Source of the DNA: Pseudobutyrivibrio sp.
GTDB lineage: Bacteria; Bacillota; Clostridia; Lachnospirales; Lachnospiraceae
Length of the DNA stretch: 10,935 bases
Reading direction: 5' to 3'
Assembly: GCA_017557715.1 (NCBI GenBank)
Contig: JAFYYE010000128.1
Coordinates: 1 to 10,935 of the forward strand
Shown here: piece by piece, positions 1-7,341 of the stretch
How the letters are laid out: each line of letters opens with the position of its first letter
How positions within the stretch are numbered: the stretch's first letter is position 1
The notes under the pieces: model-generated
Databases searched by the model: none
The model's input: only the letters and a program-made list of their open reading frames with translations
What the model was told of the DNA's origin: nothing
Program-made: the position numbers and the translations under genes

Positions 1-1
1 A

Positions 2-982
2 TTTGGTCACATTGTAAATTATACTAATACAGTAATTGAGAAGCTTTCACGAATTGTTGCAAGCATTATGGATTCTTCAAGCAATGTTGGTGAGTCATCA
101 GAAGAGTTATCTATGATGGCAGATCAGATTAATGCTACAGCAGAAAGCGTTGCAGTTGCAGTTCAGCAGATTGCAAGCGGTGCTGTACAGCAGGCTGAGG
201 AAATTCAGTCTGCAGCACAGAGTACAAATAAGATTACAGATGCTGTTGGAAATGTTCAGGATTCAACTGTTGAAATGTCTACACTTGCAGATAGAATGAA
301 GAATGCTTCAGAGGCATCTAGCTCTTCACTTGCAGTTCTTCAGAATACAAGTAGTGATATGACACTTAAGATTGAAGAAATTGCTCAGAAGATTTCTTCA
401 ACACAGGATGCAGTTTCAAATATTAATGAAAGAGTTGAAGGTATTTCTGGCATCGCAGCTCAGACAAATCTTCTTTCTCTTAATGCTTCAATTGAGGCAG
501 CACGTGCTGGTGAGGCTGGTAAGGGCTTTGCGGTTGTTGCTGAGGAGATTAGAAAGCTTGCTGATGATTCAGAAAGCCTTGCTCAGGAAATTAGAGTATT
601 AATGGATGAGCTTTTAGCTGAGGCTGAGCAGGCAGTTAATGCAGCTAGCCATGTTATGAACGGAAATATAGAGCAGCAGAAGGCATTAGGCGAGGCACTT
701 GATACAGTTCTGGGAATGCTTCAGGATATCGATGTGACAGTTGAGAGTGTAACAAAGATTTCTGGCGAGGCTAATACATGTGTATCTTCTAACACAGTTG
801 TAGCTAATGCTATGTCATCACTTTCTGCTATTTCAGAAGAAAATGCAGCTTCTTCAGAGACAACAGGAGCATCAGTAGAAGAACTTTCAGCTACTGTTGC
901 AACACTTGCAGAATCAGCTTTACATCTTAAGGGTATTGCTGAGCAGTTAAATGAAGAAATGAAATTCTTTAAAATTGCATAA
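2..982 (+). CDS. Methyl-accepting chemotaxis protein, C-terminal part (5' truncated)
   Basis: This is the cytoplasmic signalling domain of a chemoreceptor, which binds CheW and CheA and relays ligand signals to the flagellar motor. The reading frame is open from base 2, so the gene begins upstream. The Met codon at 68 lies inside the coiled coil and is not a credible start. Of the 326 residues visible, about 146-187 form the conserved hairpin tip (IAAQTNLLSLNASIEAARAG followed by the GKGFAVVAEEIRKLA pattern). On either side are long Ala/Ser/Glu/Gln-rich helices of the antiparallel coiled coil, the usual sites of reversible methylation. The sensor region, membrane segments and HAMP domain are outside the window, so neither the ligand nor the topology can be told. 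The C-terminus (EEMKFFKIA) has no NWETF-type CheR tether. A terminator follows 11 bases after the stop codon. Confidence 0.95.
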   Translation, partial: FGHIVNYTNTVIEKLSRIVASIMDSSSNVGESSEELSMMADQINATAESVAVAVQQIASGAVQQAEEIQSAAQSTNKITDAVGNVQDSTVEMSTLADRMKNASEASSSSLAVLQNTSSDMTLKIEEIAQKISSTQDAVSNINERVEGISGIAAQTNLLSLNASIEAARAGEAGKGFAVVAEEIRKLADDSESLAQEIRVLMDELLAEAEQAVNAASHVMNGNIEQQKALGEALDTVLGMLQDIDVTVESVTKISGEANTCVSSNTVVANAMSSLSAISEENAASSETTGASVEELSATVATLAESALHLKGIAEQLNEEMKFFKIA

Positions 983-993
983 TAAAATAGTTA

Positions 994-1025
994 TCCCCTC
1001 GTATTATTTTGCGAGGGGAATTTTT
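994..1025 (+). terminator. Intrinsic terminator after the chemoreceptor gene
   Basis: An 8-bp GC-rich stem (994-1001 with 1012-1019, TCCCCTCG/CGAGGGGA) has a 10-base loop and is followed by a short T run at 1021-1025. It sits between two convergent genes and ends transcription from the left. Read in the other direction it has no clean T run, so it is probably mainly a plus-strand terminator. Confidence 0.85.
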
Positions 1026-1036
1026 ATATACAGTAA

Positions 1037-2068
1037 TTAATTTCTTTCAGCGATAGTGTAAAGGAGATGGCGTGTATCTTCCCAACCTAAGCATGGGTCG
1101 GTGATAGATTGACCGTAGGTTTGGTTTTCAGAGATTGGCTGGCAGCCCTCCACAAGATAAGATTCAATCATAACGCCCTTAACAAGTTTTTTGATATCAC
1201 ATGAATGATTTCGATTGTGCATTACCTCTTTTACAATACGAATCTGCTCCTTAAATTGCTTGTTTGAATTAGAATGATTTGCATCTATAACGCAGGCTGG
1301 ATTAACAAGATCCATTTCCTCATACATATTATGCAGTCGAATGAGGTCTTCGTAGTGATAATTTTGGGTACTGTTACCATGTTTAGAAACAGCTCCGCGA
1401 AGAATAGTGTGAGCCAGTGGATTGCCGGTTGTTGTCACTTCGTAACCTGAGAAAGTGAAGTGATGTGGATGTTGAGCTGCATAAACTGAATTAAGCATAA
1501 CTGAAAAATCTCCTGAAGTAGGATTCTTCATTCCAGATGCAACATCAAATCCTGAAACCGTAAGTCTATGATGTTGATCTTCGACTGAGCGAGCACCGAT
1601 AGCAACATAAGATAGAAGATCATCCACATATCCCCAGTTTTCAGGGTAGAGCATTTCGTCGGCAGGAGTAAGCTCGGATTCTGTCATTGCACGGATGTGC
1701 ATCTTCCTCATTGCAATGAGACCTGCAAGCATATCAGGAGCTTCATTTGGATCCGGCTGCGATGCAATTCCTTTATAGCCGCTACCAGTTGTGCGAGGTT
1801 TGTTGGTGTATATTCTAGGCACCACTAAAACTTTATCTTTAATATCTTCAGCCACTCGTGCCAGTTTGTTTATATATTCGCAAACTGCATCTTCATTATC
1901 GGCTGAACAAGGACCTATGATGCATAAAAATCTGTCATCCTTACCTGTAATAATATCTGTAATTTCTTGGTCTCTCTGTTTTTTGATTTCCTGAACCTTA
2001 TTAGGAACAGGAAGCATCTCTTTGAGTTCCTCTGGTGTAGGCATTTTCTTCAAGTATGTGAAGCTCAT
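1037..2068 (-). CDS. aroF: 3-deoxy-7-phosphoheptulonate (DAHP) synthase, class I
   Basis: It condenses phosphoenolpyruvate with erythrose 4-phosphate to DAHP, the first step of the shikimate pathway. The 343-residue product matches the AroF/AroG/AroH family over its whole length: IGPCS (51-55), KPRTTGSGYKG (90-100), AIGARSVEDQHHR (156-168), ILRG (222-225), DANHSNSNKQF (262-272) and GVMIES...SITDPCLGWEDT (298-332). The four expected metal ligands are all present as Cys54, His265, Glu302 and Asp324. The ATG at 2068 is chosen because GAGGG lies 6 bases upstream. An in-frame TTG at 2098 would add 10 residues but has no clear ribosome site. The start codon lies inside the 3' end of the shikimate dehydrogenase gene, a 68-base overlap in another frame, which suggests translational coupling. 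Which aromatic amino acid inhibits the enzyme cannot be told, so the symbol aroF is for the family rather than the isozyme. Confidence 0.95.
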   Translation of the reverse strand: MSFTYLKKMPTPEELKEMLPVPNKVQEIKKQRDQEITDIITGKDDRFLCIIGPCSADNEDAVCEYINKLARVAEDIKDKVLVVPRIYTNKPRTTGSGYKGIASQPDPNEAPDMLAGLIAMRKMHIRAMTESELTPADEMLYPENWGYVDDLLSYVAIGARSVEDQHHRLTVSGFDVASGMKNPTSGDFSVMLNSVYAAQHPHHFTFSGYEVTTTGNPLAHTILRGAVSKHGNSTQNYHYEDLIRLHNMYEEMDLVNPACVIDANHSNSNKQFKEQIRIVKEVMHNRNHSCDIKKLVKGVMIESYLVEGCQPISENQTYGQSITDPCLGWEDTRHLLYTIAERN

Positions 2069-2945
2069 TGTTTTCCCTCGATTCTTCTTTGTTGTCAAAA
2101 TATTTTTCTTTAATTATTTCTACGGGCATATCATATCCTGTCCAAATTTTAAATGCGGCAGCACCTTGATATAAAAGCATATATTTGCCGTTCATTGTTT
2201 TACATCCTGCTTCCCGGGCTTCTCGTAAGAGGCGGGTCTCTTCAGGATGGTAGATTACATCGCACACAATAAGATTTGGATGGAAAAATTCTGGTGGGAC
2301 AAGAGAAGAGTCATCCTCCCCCATTCCTACATTTGTACTATTAATAAGTATATCACTTTCCTGAATGCAAAATTCAAGAATTGTAGAGTCTGAAATATCA
2401 TAAACGAATACATCGCAGTTTGTTGCTTTTGTAATGGCATCTGCATATTCAACAGTTTGCTGGAATGTAGCATTATTTCTTTTTAAAATATTAATTTTCG
2501 AAACGCCATCCATTGCTGCTTGAGTGATAATTGATGAAGCAGCTCCGCCAGCACCTAGAATTGTGATAGTGGTTCCTACGTATGAAATACCATTTGTTTT
2601 CATGGATTCCAAAAAGCCAATTCCGTCAGTTGTGTAACCCTTTAGTTTCCCGTTTTCATAGATACAGGTGTTGACTGAATTTGATAATTTTGCCGTAGTA
2701 TCTATTTCATCCAGATAAGGTATGATAGCAGTTTTGAAAGGCATAGTAAGATTGAATCCCGCGCAACCAAGAGCCTTGAGGCCTTCCACAGCTTTGCCAA
2801 AATCATCTTTTTCAACACAGTAGGCCATATATGACGAGTCTAAGCCTAAAAAGTCAAAAGAAGCGTTGTGCATCGCTGGCGAAACACTATGAGCTACAGG
2901 GTTTCCAAGCAGGCAATATAAACGAGTGGTACCAATTGGATTCAT
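2001..2945 (-). CDS. aroE: Shikimate dehydrogenase (YdiB-like quinate/shikimate dehydrogenase)
   Basis: It reduces 3-dehydroshikimate to shikimate with a nicotinamide cofactor, in the same pathway as the downstream DAHP synthase. Visible signatures are LLGNPVAHSVSPAMHN (12-27) for substrate binding, FNLTMPFK with catalytic Lys71, TTDGIGF with Asp107, the dinucleotide-binding loop GAGGAASS (131-138), INSTNVGM, and the closing GKYMLLYQGAAAFKIWTG. Lys71 and Asp107 fall at the positions I recall for E. coli YdiB. The stretch after the nucleotide fold (KRN...NCDVFVYDISD...ADILINSTNVGM style) also resembles YdiB more than classical AroE. A YdiB-type enzyme may accept quinate and NAD as well; that is inference. 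The start at 2945 has AAGGAGG (2956-2962) 10 bases upstream. The 314 residues exceed the usual 270-290: the last roughly 30 residues are read through the start of the next gene. Confidence 0.93.
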   Translation of the reverse strand: MNPIGTTRLYCLLGNPVAHSVSPAMHNASFDFLGLDSSYMAYCVEKDDFGKAVEGLKALGCAGFNLTMPFKTAIIPYLDEIDTTAKLSNSVNTCIYENGKLKGYTTDGIGFLESMKTNGISYVGTTITILGAGGAASSIITQAAMDGVSKINILKRNNATFQQTVEYADAITKATNCDVFVYDISDSTILEFCIQESDILINSTNVGMGEDDSSLVPPEFFHPNLIVCDVIYHPEETRLLREAREAGCKTMNGKYMLLYQGAAAFKIWTGYDMPVEIIKEKYFDNKEESRENNELHILEENAYTRGTQRDASCS

Positions 2946-2997
2946 AACATTACATCCTCCTTATCATATTACTTTTAATAGACACTTATAGTTTGCT

Positions 2998-3026
2998 ATT
3001 ATATATAATTTTAGTGCTTTAAACAA
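2998..3026 (-). promoter_or_regulatory. Sigma-A-like promoter of the aroE-aroF operon
   Basis: On the minus strand TTGTTT (3021-3026) and a perfect TATAAT (2998-3003) are separated by 17 bases. Initiation would fall near 2991, giving a leader of about 45 bases before the ATG at 2945. The leader holds the AAGGAGG ribosome site. I see no T-box or other structured regulator in it. Confidence 0.75.
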
Positions 3027-3059
3027 CTGAAGTTTTAATAAATTTTTAAGCCCATTAAT

Positions 3060-3088
3060 TTGATGAAAACAGCAGTTTGTGATACAAT
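3060..3088 (+). promoter_or_regulatory. Extended -10 promoter for tRNA-Arg and the SH3b gene
   Basis: TTGATG (3060-3065), a 17-base spacer and TACAAT (3083-3088) preceded by TG at 3080-3081 make a good extended -10 promoter. Initiation near 3095 leaves about 13 bases before the mature tRNA. It lies back to back with the aroE promoter. Confidence 0.75.
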
Positions 3089-3107
3089 GTATCGGCAGGT
3101 AAATTAC

Positions 3108-3181
3108 GTAGGCGTAGCGTAGCTGGATAACGCATCGGACTCCGACTCCGAAGACCGCCGGTTCGAATCCGGCCGTCTACA
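3108..3181 (+). tRNA. tRNA-Arg (anticodon CCG)
   Basis: All arms fold. The acceptor stem pairs GTAGGCG (3108-3114) with CGTCTAC (3174-3180), with one G-U pair. The D stem is GCGT/ACGC with AGCTGGATA in the loop. The anticodon stem TCGGA/TCCGA carries the loop CTCCGAC, giving anticodon CCG (3142-3144), which reads the Arg codon CGG. A 5-base variable loop follows, then the T stem GCCGG/CCGGC with loop TTCGAAT. The discriminator base is A at 3181. The 3' CCA is not encoded, so it must be added after transcription. There is no terminator between it and the SH3b gene, whose start codon is 34 bases further on. Confidence 0.96.
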
Positions 3182-3215
3182 GTTATCAAGCCTACAACAA
3201 GCATCGGAGGACTAA

Positions 3216-4496
3216 ATGAATTTTCAGAAGATATTAGATAAGATTAAATATATAGCAGGTAATTGTGGTGATTTCGTAGTTTTACATAAGAGATATTTCA
3301 TGGCGGGATGCATTTTCCTATGCATGGCTCTTGTTTTATTCATGGGCACAAGTGAGAATGCCACTCCAGAGAAATCTACAAATGGTGTTTATAAGAAATT
3401 CAAAGAAAATACTAACACAGAGTTAACCACTCTTATCGAGGATTATTATAGTGCATATGCTGCAGGCGATACTGATGCACTTCAAAAAGTTGCAACACCA
3501 GTTTCTGATGAAGAGATTAGCTATATTCAGTTTTATAGCCAGTATATTGAAAGCTTTAAGGATTCTCAGATTTTTATTAAGGATGGACTTGATGCAGGTT
3601 CATATCTTGTTTCTGTTAGAGTTGATCTTAAGTATAAGGATATTGAAACACCTGCTCCTGGATTGGATTTCTTCTATGTTGAAACAAACAAAGATGGAAA
3701 ATTATTCATCAATAATATATACGGATCATTTAATCAGCAGAATAATATCTATGAGATGAAATCTGAAGTAGCAGATTTATATGCTGTATTTACTCGCCAG
3801 CAGGATCTTTTAGATAAAGAAGCTGATGTTACTGACGAATACAACAAGGCTGTCGGATCAGATGAAAGCCTTTCTACATTTATGTCAGAGACTCTTCCAG
3901 CAGCGATTATTCAGTGGAATTCTGATTATCAGGTTCAGTTAGCAGCTGCAGCTGAAGAGGCTGCAAGAGCAGAGGAAGAAGCTAAGGCTAAGGCTGAAGA
4001 GGAAGCAAAAGCAGCGGAAGAAGAAGCAAAGGCTGCGGAAGAAGAAGCAAATTCATTTACCGGAAAGGTTAACTCAAAAGTAAATGTTCGTGCATCTGCT
4101 GACAAGAGCAGTGATAAGCTTGGTTCTCTTCAGAAGGGTCAGGAGATTAAAATCTACGGTGAAGAGGGTGACTTCTATAAGTTTGATTTTGAAGGCAAAA
4201 AAGCTTATGTTACTAAGACTGCTGTAAATGTTAAGACTGCTGATGGTGATGAGCAGGCTGAAGAAACACAGGAAGAAACAACACCAGCTACTACAAAGTC
4301 ATACAACAAGGGGGATAAGATTACTATCAACTCTACTACAAATATTCGCTCTAAGATGGATACTTCATCTTCAAAGGTTGCTGTTGCATATTCAGGTGAC
4401 ACAGTGGAAGTTATCATGAGTTATGCAGAAGGCTGGACAAAAGTAAAATATAAAAACAAGGAAGGCTTCATTCGCACCGATTTATTAGGTCAATAG
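3216..4496 (+). CDS. Membrane-anchored protein with Ala/Glu-rich stalk and two bacterial SH3 domains
   Basis: The exact function is unknown; it is probably an envelope protein that binds cell wall from outside the membrane. Residues 1-26 are basic and cytoplasmic, and about 27-44 form one membrane helix (a signal anchor with no obvious cleavage site). Residues about 68-175 look like a compact alpha+beta module resembling NTF2-like folds (LIEDYYSAYAAGDTDALQ...). Residues about 240-280 are an Ala/Glu/Lys coiled-coil stalk with 7-residue repeats. SH3b domain 1 lies at about 281-338 (VNVRASADKSSDKLGSLQKG). A Glu/Thr-rich linker (343-360) follows, then SH3b domain 2 at about 361-426 (TNIRSKMDTSSSKVAVAYSG). 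No catalytic wall-hydrolase domain is visible, so binding or sensing is more likely than lysis. CGGAGG lies just upstream of the ATG. It appears to share a transcript with the tRNA-Arg. Confidence 0.85.
   Translation: MNFQKILDKIKYIAGNCGDFVVLHKRYFMAGCIFLCMALVLFMGTSENATPEKSTNGVYKKFKENTNTELTTLIEDYYSAYAAGDTDALQKVATPVSDEEISYIQFYSQYIESFKDSQIFIKDGLDAGSYLVSVRVDLKYKDIETPAPGLDFFYVETNKDGKLFINNIYGSFNQQNNIYEMKSEVADLYAVFTRQQDLLDKEADVTDEYNKAVGSDESLSTFMSETLPAAIIQWNSDYQVQLAAAAEEAARAEEEAKAKAEEEAKAAEEEAKAAEEEANSFTGKVNSKVNVRASADKSSDKLGSLQKGQEIKIYGEEGDFYKFDFEGKKAYVTKTAVNVKTADGDEQAEETQEETTPATTKSYNKGDKITINSTTNIRSKMDTSSSKVAVAYSGDTVEVIMSYAEGWTKVKYKNKEGFIRTDLLGQ
3972..4052 (+). repeat. Imperfect 21-bp tandem repeat coding the EEEAKAA stalk
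   Basis: Within the SH3b gene, residues 253-279 repeat EEEAKAA about 3.5 times. The first unit has one extra residue (3972-3995); the next units are 3996-4016 and 4017-4037, then a partial at 4038-4052. Third codon positions differ between copies, so the repeat is not brand new. Copy number may vary between strains, which would change the stalk length. Confidence 0.8.
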
Positions 4497-4520
4497 AGTT
4501 TTCTAATTCACATGAGATTT

Positions 4521-4546
4521 ATGGAGACCATGGATTTGGTCTCCAT
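4521..4546 (+). terminator. Perfect hairpin after the SH3b gene, possible weak terminator
   Basis: A perfect 10-bp stem, ATGGAGACCA with TGGTCTCCAT (4521-4530 and 4537-4546), encloses the loop TGGATT. The downstream sequence (TCTAATATTATT) is only partly T-rich, so termination may be incomplete and rluF could be reached by read-through. I see no clear promoter in the rest of this 82-base gap. Confidence 0.5.
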
Positions 4547-4578
4547 TCTAATATTATTAAGAAATAGCGGAGGATTTA

Positions 4579-5301
4579 GTGGAAGAATTATTTAGACTAA
4601 ATAAATATCTTTCTGATTCTGGTGTCTGTAGCCGAAGAGCTGCGGATGCTGCAATAGAAGCTGGTGATGTAACAGTCAATGGTGAGCCTGCAATTATGGG
4701 TATGAAGGTTTCTGCGTCTGATGAGGTGCTGTTTAAAGGAAAGCCAGTATCGAACGTAGGGAAGAAGCAGGTACTATTTGCCTATAACAAGCCAGCAGGT
4801 ATCGTATGTACTGCCGAGAAGCGAGAAAAGAATAATATTATTGATCATTTAAACTACCCTGAAAGAATTTATCCTATTGGACGTTTGGATAAGGACAGTA
4901 CAGGCTTGCTTTTGCTTACTAATCAGGGTGATTTGGTAAATAAAATAATGAGAGCAGTTAATGCTCACGAAAAAGAATATGTTGTTACAGTTGATAAAGA
5001 AATAACAGCGGACTTTATCAAAAAAATGGGTGCTGGAGTATATCTGGAAGAATTAGATGTTACTACTAGAAAATGCCAAATAAAAAAGCTTTCGCCAAAT
5101 AAATTTAGTATTATCTTAACACAAGGATTAAATCGTCAGATTAGACGAATGTGTCAGGCTCTTGGCTATAGAGTACGCACTCTTAAGCGTGTACGAATAA
5201 TGAACATTGAACTTGGTGATTTAAAGGAAGACACATATCGCGATGTGACAACACACGAATTAAAACAGTTAAACAAAATGCTAGAAGGATCTCGTAATTA
5301 G
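4579..5301 (+). CDS. rluF: 23S rRNA pseudouridine synthase, RluF-type
   Basis: It isomerises a uridine to pseudouridine in 23S rRNA; E. coli RluF acts on U2604 of the peptidyl transferase region. Residues about 5-50 form an S4 RNA-binding domain (RLNKYLSDSGVCSRRAADAAI). The catalytic domain follows with PIGRLDKDSTGLLLLTNQG, where Asp104 is the expected catalytic residue, then HEKEYVVTVDK, and the RsuA/RluB/RluF family motif GLNRQIRRMC near the C-terminus. The match to E. coli RluF (LVNKI.RA...HEKEY, R.RIMN) is closer than to RluB or RsuA, but the exact target uridine is inference. At 240 residues it lacks the basic C-terminal tail of the enterobacterial protein. Translation starts at GTG 4579, supported by GGAGG (4569-4573) 5 bases upstream. 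ligA starts 19 bases after the stop, so the two are probably cotranscribed. Confidence 0.9.
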   Translation: MEELFRLNKYLSDSGVCSRRAADAAIEAGDVTVNGEPAIMGMKVSASDEVLFKGKPVSNVGKKQVLFAYNKPAGIVCTAEKREKNNIIDHLNYPERIYPIGRLDKDSTGLLLLTNQGDLVNKIMRAVNAHEKEYVVTVDKEITADFIKKMGAGVYLEELDVTTRKCQIKKLSPNKFSIILTQGLNRQIRRMCQALGYRVRTLKRVRIMNIELGDLKEDTYRDVTTHELKQLNKMLEGSRN

Positions 5302-5320
5302 AGACGTAAAAGGTGGAACA

Positions 5321-7324
5321 ATGTTAATAGAAGAATATAAAAAATTAGTCGACACCATCGACTATCACATGAATAAATATTACAACGACGATGAACCGGA
5401 GATTTCTGATTTTGAATATGATCAGCTTATGCTTCAATTGAAGGCTGCCGAAAAAGAGCATCCTGAGTGGGTGACACCAGATTCGCCAACTCAGAAGATT
5501 GGAGGCGTTGCAAAGCGTGAGGCAGGAGTAAAAGTTACACATGATGTGCCAATGCTTTCAATTGAAGATGTGTTTAATAAAGAGGATGTTGTTACTTGGG
5601 TCGATAAAGTAAAAGCAGTACATCCAGATGCTAAATTTTCTGTTGAGGCAAAGATTGACGGATTAAGTATGACTCTTCGTTATGAAAAAGATAGTACTGG
5701 AAAGCTCAAATTAAAGCTTGCTGAGACACGTGGAGATGGACTTGTAGGTGAGGATGTTACAGAAAATGCACTTGTGATTCCTGATGTTAATCGCTACTTA
5801 GATTTGCCTTATGAAAATCTTCAGCTTCGTGGTGAAGTCTATATGTCCCACGAGGATTTTGACAGATACAATGAAGAACAGGAGATTTCTGGAGGAAAGC
5901 TTGCAGCTAACCCTAGAAACCTTGCGGCAGGAACACTTCGTCAGCTTGATGCAAACATTACTAAGAAGCGTGGTCTTAAGATGTTTGTGTTCAATGTACA
6001 ACAGGGACCAGAGGAACTTACAGAAAGTCATTGTAAGGGACTTGATATTTTAAAAGAACACAAGGTTCCAGTGGTTTTCCATCGTATATGCGATAATGCA
6101 GATGATATTCTTGCAGTTATCGATGAAATTGGCGAGAAGCGAGAAGACTTCGAATTTGATATAGATGGTGCGGTTGTTAAGATTGATCAGGTTGCCTATA
6201 GAGCGGATTTTTCTACAAGCGCTAAATATACAAATGGTCATATAGCTTACAAGTATCCACCAGAAGAAAAGGAGACAAAGCTTCTTGATGTTGAGCTTTC
6301 CGTTGGCCGTACAGGGCGAGTAAATCCTACAGCCATATTTGAACCAATTCGTTTATGCGGTACAACAGTTAGCCGTGCAACTCTTCATAATCAGGATTTT
6401 ATTGATGAGTTGAATATCGGTATCGGGGATACAATAGTTGTATATAAATCTGGAGAAATCATTCCTAAAATAAAAGAGGTTAAGCATGAAAAGCGCCCTG
6501 CAGGTGTTGAGACATATAAGATTCCAAATGTTTGTCCTGCTTGTGGCGGCCCTGTATCAAGAGATGATGATACTGCCGATATGAAGTGCTCTAATCCTAG
6601 CTGCCCGGCTCAGTTAGAACGTCATATCATCAATTTTGTTTCAAGAGATGCCATGGATATTAGAGGCTTTGGTGAGGTTTATATTATCGACCTTGTGAGA
6701 CGTGGATATATCAAGGATATCGCTGATATATATACCTTGAAGGAAAAGCGAGATGAGTTGATAGAGGAAGGAATTATTGGAAAAGAGAAGAACACTGATA
6801 AGCTTCTTGCAACTATCGAGGCATCAAAAGAGAATGATGCTAATAAACTTTTTACTGGATTTGGTATTCCAAATGTTGGAAAAGCAGCTGCAAAAGCTCT
6901 ATTGGCACATTTCAAGGATATAAAGGCAATTATGGCTGCATCCCAGGAAGATCTTACTGCTGTAAATGATATTGGAGAAATAAGTGCAAAATCTATTTAC
7001 GATTATCTTCATGATAGTGTTAATATAGATATCATTAACAGACTTGAGGCAGAAGGCCTCAATATGAAGGAGCAGGAAAAGGAAGGAGCCAGCGATAAGT
7101 TCGCAGGTCTTACTTTTGTAATTACTGGTACACTTCCTACTATGGGAAGAAAAGAATGTCAGGAGCTGATAGAGCTGAATGGTGGAAAATGTGCTGGATC
7201 TGTTTCGAAGAAGACTAACTATTTGGTGGCCGGAGAAGCTGCGGGAAGCAAGCTGGATAAGGCTAATTCTCTTGGGATTGCAGTGCTGGATGAAGCTGCC
7301 TTGCTTGCTATGATAAACGGATAA
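5321..7324 (+). CDS. ligA: NAD-dependent DNA ligase
   Basis: It seals nicks in DNA during replication and repair, using NAD+ for self-adenylation. The 667 residues have the normal length and full domain order. The N-terminal Ia domain (YYNDDEPEISDFEYDQL, 20-36) binds NAD. The adenylation domain carries the nucleophile Lys111 in EAKIDGLS, with TRGDG and GEDVTENA after it. The OB fold follows, then a Cys4 zinc finger at Cys405, Cys408, Cys423 and Cys428, a helix-hairpin-helix region (GFGIPNVGKAAAKALL), and a C-terminal BRCT domain from about residue 592 (GLTFVITGTLPTMGRKE). The ATG is preceded by AAAGGTGG. It follows rluF at 19 bases. No terminator is visible in the 17 bases before the convergent gene. 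Nothing indicates loss of function. Confidence 0.97.
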   Translation: MLIEEYKKLVDTIDYHMNKYYNDDEPEISDFEYDQLMLQLKAAEKEHPEWVTPDSPTQKIGGVAKREAGVKVTHDVPMLSIEDVFNKEDVVTWVDKVKAVHPDAKFSVEAKIDGLSMTLRYEKDSTGKLKLKLAETRGDGLVGEDVTENALVIPDVNRYLDLPYENLQLRGEVYMSHEDFDRYNEEQEISGGKLAANPRNLAAGTLRQLDANITKKRGLKMFVFNVQQGPEELTESHCKGLDILKEHKVPVVFHRICDNADDILAVIDEIGEKREDFEFDIDGAVVKIDQVAYRADFSTSAKYTNGHIAYKYPPEEKETKLLDVELSVGRTGRVNPTAIFEPIRLCGTTVSRATLHNQDFIDELNIGIGDTIVVYKSGEIIPKIKEVKHEKRPAGVETYKIPNVCPACGGPVSRDDDTADMKCSNPSCPAQLERHIINFVSRDAMDIRGFGEVYIIDLVRRGYIKDIADIYTLKEKRDELIEEGIIGKEKNTDKLLATIEASKENDANKLFTGFGIPNVGKAAAKALLAHFKDIKAIMAASQEDLTAVNDIGEISAKSIYDYLHDSVNIDIINRLEAEGLNMKEQEKEGASDKFAGLTFVITGTLPTMGRKECQELIELNGGKCAGSVSKKTNYLVAGEAAGSKLDKANSLGIAVLDEAALLAMING

Positions 7325-7341
7325 AACGCTGAATTAATAAT

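Noticed and set aside
372..602. Short open frame within the chemoreceptor gene (and similar ones inside aroF, ligA, metA and the nuclease gene)
   Set aside because: These are alternative-frame or antisense shadows of well-supported genes, without ribosome sites or recognisable domains.
2069..2098. TTG at 2098 as start of the DAHP synthase
   Set aside because: ATG 2068 has GAGGG at good spacing and gives the usual family N-terminus; the TTG lacks a clear ribosome site.
3161..3215. Integration site at the tRNA 3' end
   Set aside because: No repeated copy of the tRNA 3' end, integrase or mobile gene is visible in the window.
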